From: Dehalococcoidia bacterium | GTDB lineage: Bacteria; Chloroflexota; Dehalococcoidia; GIF9; AB-539-J10 | Direction of reading: 5' to 3' | Length of the DNA stretch: 11,319 bases | NCBI GenBank assembly: GCA_030602865.1 | Contig: JAUVYX010000009.1 | Coordinates: forward strand, 1 to 11,319 | In this document: piece after piece, positions 6,675 through 11,319 of the stretch | Position numbering within the stretch: position 1 is the first letter of the stretch | How the letters are laid out: each line of letters opens with the position of its first letter | Program-made: the position numbers and the translations under genes | Notes under the pieces: generated by a model | What the model saw: only the letters and a program-made list of their open reading frames with translations | Databases searched by the model: none | Told to the model about the DNA's origin: nothing

Positions 6675-6703
6675 ACACTAGTACTTATAGCTTGAGTTGT
6701 CAA
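6675..6703 (-). promoter_or_regulatory. Candidate sigma-70 promoter for the TRAP operon
   Basis: On the - strand TTGACA (6703-6698) is followed after 17 bases by TAGTGT (6680-6675, 4 of 6 matches to consensus). A second perfect TTGACA lies at 6650-6645, with TATAGT (6624-6619) after a long 20-base spacer. Either would drive dctP with a long leader. Confidence 0.5.
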
Positions 6704-6735
6704 GGAGTTTCAACGATTATATTGTCGAGATTCGT

Positions 6736-6764
6736 TAAAAATGTCCTCTATCTATGACAGGACA
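6736..6764 (-). terminator. Weak intrinsic terminator after the hydroxyacid dehydrogenase gene
   Basis: On the - strand TGTCCT and AGGACA form a 6-bp stem with an 11-base loop, followed directly by TTTTT. It lies about 45 bases past the dehydrogenase stop and before the dctP promoter candidates, consistent with separate transcription of the two units. The stem is short, so readthrough is plausible. Confidence 0.5.
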
Positions 6765-6809
6765 ACCCTGGGCTGGGTAATAAACTTGCTGGTAGGAGAA
6801 GGACTACTA

Positions 6810-7802
6810 TTAGTGCTGTTTCTCTAACTCCTCTCGATTAAGCCAGTATTTGGGCTTTCCTCCCTTAAAGACCTCAACGATCTGGCTGAACACCCCACGC
6901 CGGAGGGCGAGAAACGAGTTCTCCGAATACCCTGCAGAATGCCCGGTGATAATGACATTATCAAGTTTCAATAAAGGCTCATCGGTGCGGCATGGCTCAT
7001 CCTCAGTTACATCAAGCCCCGCCCCAGCAATTCTGCCCGCTTTCAATGCATCGTAAATTGCCTTATTATCCACTAGTCCACCTCGTGCTGTATTCACCAG
7101 GTAAGCCGTCTTTTTCATTTTTCCAATCGTCTCGGAGTTGAACATGTGAAAAGTCGATTCCGACAGAGGGGCATGTATGGAAATGACATCAGAGGTCCTT
7201 AGCAGGGTATCGAAATCCACCAGTTCCACACCTATCGATTTTGCATCATCGGGAGAGATAAAAGGGTCGAAGGCTATAACCTTAAAATCAAATGCCTGTG
7301 CTCTTCTAGCCACGATGCGGCCGATGCTTCCCATGGCAAGCAGACCGAAGGTCTGTCCCTCCATGCGGAATACCGGGTAGTTTTCTACCCATGACCATCC
7401 TGCTCCTTTCCACTCTCCATTCTTTATTTTCTGGCTGATGTTAAGCTTTCGCATCAAAGCAAGTGTCAGTGCCATGGCATGGTCAGCCACATCCTGCTCA
7501 CAATAACCACGTAAATGAGTGGCATAGACTCCATGACGGGTAAGCGCAGGCAGATCCAGTGCATCAAATCCTATCCCCATCCGAACGGCGACTTTGCACT
7601 TTTTAGCAACGTCCAGTATCTTATCTGTAATCGGGACGGAAGCTGTCACCAGCGCATCAGCGTCAGCAGCCAGCGGCAGGGCGCTTGCTTCATCCATGAC
7701 ATTTGCCATGATTATTTCGCCATCTACCTCCTCCAGCATTTTCTTCTCTATTGCCATATCAACCTTGGGATAGTCCAGCACCAGCACTTTATACTTCGCC
7801 AT
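6810..7802 (-). CDS. D-isomer-specific 2-hydroxyacid dehydrogenase (CtBP-like subgroup)
   Basis: The ORF encodes 330 residues from an ATG preceded by AAAGGAGGAG. The family interconverts 2-oxo acids and D-2-hydroxy acids with NAD(H) in the cytoplasm. All three catalytic residues are present: R240 in LVNTARGGLVD, E269 in DVTEDEP and H288 in VIITGHSAGYSE. The nucleotide fold begins at TFGLLAMGSIGRIVARRA, where the usual G-x-G-x-x-G reads A156-M-G158-S-I-G161, so the first glycine is replaced by alanine. D179 at the end of the second strand (VIAFDP) points to NAD rather than NADP. Length is normal. It has its own promoter and lies 276 bases upstream of the co-oriented TRAP operon, so the two may handle the same organic acid. 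The exact substrate is unknown; phosphoglycerate, glyoxylate and others are all possible within the family. Confidence 0.9.
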   Translation of the reverse strand: MAKYKVLVLDYPKVDMAIEKKMLEEVDGEIIMANVMDEASALPLAADADALVTASVPITDKILDVAKKCKVAVRMGIGFDALDLPALTRHGVYATHLRGYCEQDVADHAMALTLALMRKLNISQKIKNGEWKGAGWSWVENYPVFRMEGQTFGLLAMGSIGRIVARRAQAFDFKVIAFDPFISPDDAKSIGVELVDFDTLLRTSDVISIHAPLSESTFHMFNSETIGKMKKTAYLVNTARGGLVDNKAIYDALKAGRIAGAGLDVTEDEPCRTDEPLLKLDNVIITGHSAGYSENSFLALRRGVFSQIVEVFKGGKPKYWLNREELEKQH

Positions 7803-7834
7803 AGCTCCTCCTTTAATTTAAAAAGTCAGACATG

Positions 7835-7863
7835 ATGATAAACAACACTATTGTAGATGTCAA
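7835..7863 (-). promoter_or_regulatory. Strong sigma-70-like promoter of the hydroxyacid dehydrogenase gene
   Basis: On the - strand TTGACA (7863-7858) is followed by a 17-base spacer and TATCAT (7840-7835, 5 of 6 matches to TATAAT). Transcription would start near 7828, giving a leader of roughly 25 bases that contains the ribosome binding site. It is the best promoter match in the window. Confidence 0.75.
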
Positions 7864-7918
7864 CTATTTGCTATTGCTGGTTAAAACCCGGTAGAAGAGT
7901 TATGGCTATTTGCCTTTC

Positions 7919-8055
7919 GTCATTGAGAGGAATACTAGCAACGGAGTAATCCTTCAACATCTCTGTCATTGCGAGGAATACTAGCAACGGAGCAAGCTCT
8001 CAACCTCTTTGTCATTGCGAGGAGTCGATAGACGACGAAGCAATCCCTCTCTAAT
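7919..8055 (+). repeat. Tandem family-A left units with 46-bp phasing
   Basis: gtcatt starts at 7919, 7965 and 8011, exactly 46 bp apart. The first two units carry gaggaatactagcaacgga and the third carries gaggagtcgatagacgacg with gaagcaatcc. The next family-B element places its gtcat at 8057, continuing the 46-bp phase. Confidence 0.8.
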
Positions 8056-8208
8056 TGTCATACCCGCGGAAGCGGGTATCCACACCAATGTTGATTTGAT
8101 AGCGGAAAGGTGAATAATAAGGTTTCGAAGTGGGACGGAGGACCAAGGGATGGAATGCATTCGCAGTGGCGAATACCTGGGTAGATTCCTGCTTTCGCAG
8201 GAATGACA
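8056..8208 (+). repeat. Family-B three-hairpin repeat, copy B3
   Basis: The left hairpin ATACCCGC-GGAA-GCGGGTAT is perfect. The internal gtttcgaagtgggacggagg block, the central ATTCGC-AGTG-GCGAAT hairpin and the right hairpin ATTCCTGC-TTTC-GCAGGAAT are all present. It is followed by aaagggagg and one extra caggaatgac, a two-copy version of the array seen at B1. Confidence 0.85.
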
Positions 8209-8238
8209 AAAGGGAGGCAGGAATGACAATCCTTATTT

Positions 8239-8353
8239 GTCATCCTCGAGGGGTGAGCCGAAGCCCTGAACATAGCGAAGGGGCAAGCGACCGAAGGATC
8301 TCCCTGCTGGCTATATTCGATACGGAGAGGTTCTTCGCTGCGCTCAGAATGAC
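8239..8353. repeat. Family-D repeat (gtcatcctcgag ... gctcagaatgac)
   Basis: A 115-bp segment begins gtcatcctcgaggggtgagc, includes agccctgaacatagcgaagg and ends ggttcttcgctgcgctcaga followed by atgac. The ends form an imperfect inverted repeat of the gtcat/atgac type. It matches a widespread class of bacterial intergenic repeat. It lies between the two halves of a split family-A element. Confidence 0.65.
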
Positions 8354-8362
8354 AAAACACCG

Positions 8363-8392
8363 CCCAGATTGCCACGCTACGCTCAGAATGAC
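8363..8392. repeat. Family-A right end (A3), separated from its left end
   Basis: cagattgccacgctacgctc followed by agaatgac is the family-A right terminus. Its partner left end is at 8011, so B3 and D appear nested within A3. A further degenerate gcccagaatga follows at 8401. Confidence 0.6.
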
Positions 8393-8442
8393 GATAGTTC
8401 GCCCAGAATGATAATTTTCATGTCACGCTGACCAAATTATGG

Positions 8443-8471
8443 TTGACGACAAACATAAACAGGTATAGATT
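8443..8471 (+). promoter_or_regulatory. Candidate promoter upstream of the sensor kinase
   Basis: TTGACG (5 of 6) at 8443-8448 is followed after 17 bases by TAGATT (4 of 6) at 8466-8471. If used, it would give a leader of about 190 bases that spans the paired TTGCGCAA palindromes. It is a weak match, listed because the rest of the gap offers nothing better. Confidence 0.35.
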
Positions 8472-8576
8472 GTATGTTAGTTATGATGAAGTAATTGTCA
8501 TCAATATGGTAACGAAGCCCTATAGAGGTGTGTTAATTAGGGATGAAGGTAAAAGAGAGCATAATACTTAATGATA

Positions 8577-8604
8577 TTGCGCAAAAGTGATTACGGTTGC
8601 GCAA
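8577..8604. promoter_or_regulatory. Paired TTGCGCAA palindromes, 20 bp centre to centre
   Basis: Two identical 8-bp perfect palindromes lie at 8577-8584 and 8597-8604, 20 bp (about two helical turns) apart, 68 bases before the kinase start. This is the geometry of two dimer sites on one DNA face, so an operator is likely. The cognate regulator is unknown. Confidence 0.55.
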
Positions 8605-8671
8605 CTTGCTTTTTAAAATACCAAAAGGATAAACACAGAAATCTGAGTATAAATATAGCAGGATGGTGTAA

Positions 8672-10045
8672 GTGGCAGGAAGAAGATTCAGGATTGGCAA
8701 GCTGGGCTGGCAGGGGAAACTGACAGGGTTAATCACGCTGGTACTGGCCACAGTATTACTCATCCAATCAGCCTACGTCATTCCATATATCGAGAAAAAT
8801 GAAGTGGAGCACGAACAGGTTCAGCAGGAAGAAATCGCCCGCAATATCGCCCGGGAAATGGACACCGACCTGCAGCAGTTAAGTGGCAGACTAATTGAGC
8901 TATCCAAATGTACAGAATTCCGCAGCATGAATTTAGCTGCCCAGCAGGAGATTATCAATACAGTTGCTGAAGGGTCCATGCGATTCATATCACTTTTCGT
9001 GATGGATGCCGACGGCTGGTTCATATTGGGTAGTAGTGAAAATGACTTATCTATGTATACCACCAGGAGCTATGCTGATATGCCGTACTTCACCATTCCG
9101 GTTGAACAGGGTGAAACGTATTATGCCGTTCCCAGATTCTATCCCGCGGTAAAACTTTTGGCTGTTACTATCGCTGTACCGATAGAATCAGATGCAGGAG
9201 AAAGGGTGGGGGTGCTGCTGGGAATGCTAACGATGAATCACCTGATTGAAATGGTAACGGACTACCCGCTTGAAGAGGGAATGGTCGCCATCGTGGTAGA
9301 TAAGGAAGGCACGGTGCTGGCCCACTCAGATATAGACCTGTTTGCGCTGGAAGAAGGGCCGCTTTCATTAGATTACAGTAATTGGCCGATGGTGCAATCC
9401 GTCATGGCAGGAGAGTCGAGCGGGTCTCAACTATATGAGCACGATAACAGATCTTACTTTGGCACATATTACATCCTGGAATCCAATGGCTGGGGGGTGG
9501 TGGTAGAATGTCCCATGAACCTGGTCGTGGCAGAAGCCAGTGCGATATCGAGACGCATGAGGCTACTAAGCGGAGCTGTCTTTACTGCTGTGTTGTTTCT
9601 GACGCTCATAATTGCACGGCAGATAATGGCAGGGGAGAGGGAATTAGTAAATAAGCTGGAGCGAAGCGAGTTCAACTTCCGGACTATAGCCAACTTTACC
9701 TATGGCTGGGAATCGTGGGTTGACCATGATGGAAAATTTACTTATGTTTCCCCTGCATGTGAACGGATAACAGGATATAGTGCCGGTGAATTTATAGGTA
9801 ATTCGAGTTTGATGGAAAAGATTGTTCATCCTGACGACCATGAACATGTTGCCAATCACATGATTCGGGAGTTTAAGGAAAAGGGCGTATTATCGCTGGA
9901 CTATCGCATCATCACCCGTAGCGGCGAGGAGAAATGGATAAATCATGTGTGTCAATCGGTGTATAGTGCTGGAGGAGCATGGATTGGACGTCGCTGCAGC
10001 AATCGTGACATAACGGAAAGCAAGCAGGATGAAGCCGTGATATGA
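8672..10045 (+). CDS. Membrane sensor and PAS half of an interrupted histidine kinase
   Basis: The ORF encodes 457 residues from a GTG with AGGA about 9 bases upstream; an in-frame ATG nine bases earlier is closed at once by TAA. Residues 16-38 form a first membrane helix. Residues about 40-290 form an extracytoplasmic sensor of the double-Cache type (FVMDADGWFILGSS, VAIVVDKEGTVLAHSD, YYILESNGWGVVVE). Residues 297-316 form a second membrane helix. A PAS fold follows at about 333-447 (WVDHDGKFTYVSPACERITG, HPDD, YRIITRSGEEKWI, ending NRDITESKQ). The frame then meets TGA at 10043-10045, exactly where family members run on into HisKA_2. The downstream ORF continues in the same frame after seven codons. 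Alone, this half can sense but cannot phosphorylate. No response regulator is nearby. Confidence 0.85.
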   Translation: MAGRRFRIGKLGWQGKLTGLITLVLATVLLIQSAYVIPYIEKNEVEHEQVQQEEIARNIAREMDTDLQQLSGRLIELSKCTEFRSMNLAAQQEIINTVAEGSMRFISLFVMDADGWFILGSSENDLSMYTTRSYADMPYFTIPVEQGETYYAVPRFYPAVKLLAVTIAVPIESDAGERVGVLLGMLTMNHLIEMVTDYPLEEGMVAIVVDKEGTVLAHSDIDLFALEEGPLSLDYSNWPMVQSVMAGESSGSQLYEHDNRSYFGTYYILESNGWGVVVECPMNLVVAEASAISRRMRLLSGAVFTAVLFLTLIIARQIMAGERELVNKLERSEFNFRTIANFTYGWESWVDHDGKFTYVSPACERITGYSAGEFIGNSSLMEKIVHPDDHEHVANHMIREFKEKGVLSLDYRIITRSGEEKWINHVCQSVYSAGGAWIGRRCSNRDITESKQDEAVI

Positions 10046-10066
10046 CAGTCACTTATTGATAGAGAA

Positions 10067-10684
10067 ATGATGATAAGGGAGATTCATCATCGTGTTAAAA
10101 ACAACATGCAGGTAATATCAAGTATTCTCAGGCTGCAATCAAGGCAGATTGAAGATGAACGGTTACGGGCGATGTTCGGGGAGAGCCAGGAGCGCATACA
10201 AGCAATAGCGCTTATACATGAGAAGCTGTATCAGTCCAGTGAACTGGCAGGAATTAATTTTGGCGGGTACCTCCGCAGTCTTGTTACGCATCTATCCACT
10301 GTCTATGGAGTTAACCAGGATAAAGTGAAGATTGAGATAGATGCAGAAGATATACTGCTGGATATTGCCACGGCGATGCCCTGTGCCCTGATCGTCAACG
10401 AACTGGTGTCTAACTCTTTTAAATATGCCTTCCCCAGCGGTAGAGAAGGGAAATTACGTGTTAATCTTAATCATCATGGAGATAACGAATTAGTACTGAT
10501 GGTAAGTGATGATGGAATAGGTTTTTCTGAAAAAGATTTCCATAACCAGAAAAAGATGGGTTTTCAACTGGTAAACACACTGGTTGCCCAGCTTGGTGGT
10601 AATATAAAACTGGATGGTGATGGAGGAACAAGGTTTAGAATTGTATTCAAGCAACAAAAATTACAAAGGGAGAGGCAAGAATGA
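10067..10684 (+). CDS. HisKA_2 / HATPase catalytic half of the interrupted histidine kinase
   Basis: The ORF encodes 205 residues in the same frame as the sensor half. Residues 5-13 hold EIHHRVKNN, the phospho-acceptor motif of the HisKA_2 class. The ATPase domain shows an N box (VNELVSNSFKYAF, 110-122, with N111), a G1 box (DDGIGF, 148-153) and a G2-like GFQLVNTLVAQLGG (165-178). The ATG at 10067 has no convincing ribosome binding site (only GAGA nearby), and the codons between the TGA and this ATG read QSLIDRE, which matches the usual linker before the acceptor helix. This therefore looks like the tail of a single protein of about 670 residues. The last few residues and the stop TGA lie in a family-C repeat boundary (aaagggag...aatgac). 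Confidence 0.85.
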   Translation: MMIREIHHRVKNNMQVISSILRLQSRQIEDERLRAMFGESQERIQAIALIHEKLYQSSELAGINFGGYLRSLVTHLSTVYGVNQDKVKIEIDAEDILLDIATAMPCALIVNELVSNSFKYAFPSGREGKLRVNLNHHGDNELVLMVSDDGIGFSEKDFHNQKKMGFQLVNTLVAQLGGNIKLDGDGGTRFRIVFKQQKLQRERQE

Positions 10685-10736
10685 CGAAGAAGATGAAAGG
10701 TGAAAACTAAAAAGTTAAAGATTAGGAAAGGGAGAG
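10675..10736 (+). repeat. Family-C repeat, copy C2 (62 bp)
   Basis: It is colinear with 2358-2419, with 28 of 29 identical bases in the final part. It begins within the last codons of the kinase ORF and supplies its stop codon. Confidence 0.7.
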
Positions 10737-10754
10737 GGAATGGCAATCCAATCA

Positions 10755-10817
10755 TGTCATACCCGCGGGAGCAGTTATACATTCCAACCATGTCATTCCT
10801 GCGAAAGCAGGAATCTA
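10755..10817. repeat. Two family-B end fragments facing each other
   Basis: tgtcatacccgcgggagcag (10755 on) is a degenerate left end. tgtcattcctgcgaaagcag then gaatcta (10791-10817) is an exact reverse complement of the standard right end, folding as ATTCCTGC-GAAA-GCAGGAAT. It is the only inverted family-B piece in the window, and it lies just upstream of the GIY-YIG gene. Confidence 0.7.
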
Positions 10818-10868
10818 CCAGTTGTTGACTAAAAAAGGTAAACATGGAATTACATGCAAAGTGAAAGG

Positions 10869-11156
10869 ATGAAACAGTATTTTGTTTACATACTGGCAAG
10901 TGGTTATGATGGTACTTTGTATATAGGTGTTAGCTCAGATTTGGATAAGAGGGTATATGAGCACAAGAATAACATGGTTGCTGGATTTACCAGGAAATAT
11001 GGAGTTCACAGGCTTGTTTATTATGAAAATACAAATGATATTAAAAGTGCTATAAATCGAGAGAAGCAAATCAAGAAATGGAAAAGAGAATGGAAGATTG
11101 AACTTATTGAGAAAGAGAATCCTGGATGGAAGGACCTATATTGTGGGATCGAGTAA
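10869..11156 (+). CDS. Small GIY-YIG domain protein (YhbQ/UPF0213-like)
   Basis: From ATG 10869 the ORF gives 95 residues beginning MKQYFVYIL, where family members usually start; an in-frame ATG at 10854 would add five residues. Neither has a good ribosome binding site. The domain core is visible: FVYILAS, then GTLYIGVSSDLDKRVYEH, then GFTRKYGVHRLVYYE and AINREKQIKKWKREWKIELI, ending PGWKDL. In the GIY-YIG nuclease superfamily the first Tyr, the YIG-equivalent (here YIG in LYIGV), the Arg of the following helix (KRVYEH) and the Glu in the later helix (NREKQI) make up the active site, and all have counterparts here. Physiological roles of these one-domain proteins are poorly defined. The gene is bracketed by family-B repeats, and the next copy may act as its transcription stop. 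Confidence 0.9.
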   Translation: MKQYFVYILASGYDGTLYIGVSSDLDKRVYEHKNNMVAGFTRKYGVHRLVYYENTNDIKSAINREKQIKKWKREWKIELIEKENPGWKDLYCGIE

Positions 11157-11169
11157 ATATCCCTAACCA

Positions 11170-11319
11170 TGTCATACCCGCGAAAGCGGGTATCCACCAT
11201 CAGGCTCGATGTAAGGCGGAAAGGTGAAATGATAGTTTCGAAGCGATACGGAGGACTAAGGGGGAATGCATTCGCAGAAGCGAATACCCGGGTAGATTCC
11301 TGCTTTCGCAGGAATGACA
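11170..11319 (+). repeat. Family-B three-hairpin repeat, copy B4 (ends at the window edge)
   Basis: The left hairpin ATACCCGC-GAAA-GCGGGTAT is perfect. The internal gtttcgaagcgatacggagg block, the central ATTCGC-AGAA-GCGAAT hairpin and the right ATTCCTGC-TTTC-GCAGGAAT plus gaca follow. It lies 14 bases past the GIY-YIG stop. The final base of the window coincides with the element's terminus, so its flank cannot be seen. Confidence 0.85.

Noticed and set aside
7919..8057. Possible CRISPR array because of the 46-bp periodicity
   Set aside because: The repeated part is a short gtcattg-type end and the intervening sequences are themselves similar rather than unique spacers. There are also no cas genes.
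7981..8411. ORFs on both strands over 7981-8411
   Set aside because: They are translations of nested repeats A, B and D, with no ribosome binding sites and no independent protein-like sequence.
10043..10045. Selenocysteine at the in-frame TGA of the kinase
   Set aside because: The site is in the flexible linker between PAS and HisKA_2, not at a redox centre, and I saw no convincing stem-loop immediately after it.

Overview
The window looks like a chromosomal stretch of an uncultured anaerobic bacterium, most probably a Dehalococcoidia-like member of the Chloroflexota. That placement is an inference. It rests on the mosaic of intergenic repeats of the 'gtcattgcgagg' and 'tgtcatacccgc' types, on a mobile-element gene set I associate with that group, and on the mix of proteins. 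No rRNA, tRNA or other phylogenetic marker is present, and I see no CRISPR array and no transposase.

Positions 1-2871 (+ strand) hold accessory, phage- or integrative-element-like genes: a ribbon-helix-helix DNA-binding protein, a four-cysteine protein resembling Gp3-type recombination directionality factors, a small Cys-cluster protein with a very strong ribosome binding site, a short protein whose C-terminus is encoded by an inserted repeat, and a GNQNARKHG-motif protein. No integrase is in view, so this may be the edge or remnant of a larger element. Positions 2872-3526 contain no gene but carry several repeats and a terminator.

Positions 3527-7802 (- strand) form a metabolic block. A D-2-hydroxyacid dehydrogenase gene with a near-consensus promoter and a weak terminator lies upstream of a three-gene TRAP transporter operon (dctP-dctQ-dctM). 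A perfect 19-bp hairpin sits between the binding-protein gene and the membrane genes, and the dctP leader contains a Shine-Dalgarno-preceded ATG-TAG. The block suggests uptake and oxidation or reduction of a 2-oxo or 2-hydroxy organic acid; the substrate itself cannot be read from sequence.

Positions 7803-8671 are a nest of repeats followed by the regulatory region of a sensor kinase, with two TTGCGCAA palindromes exactly 20 bp apart. The kinase (8672-10684, +) is one reading frame interrupted by a single in-frame TGA between its sensor/PAS half and its HisKA_2/HATPase half. A small GIY-YIG nuclease-like gene (about 10869-11156) follows, bracketed by repeat copies.

The most distinctive aspect of the window is the repeat ecology. 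There are at least four dispersed families: A, B, C and D. Family B is about 150 bp and carries three hairpins, with different but individually complementary end stems. Family A occurs as 46-bp phased tandem units. Repeats are nested in one another, and repeat ends supply the stop codons of two genes.
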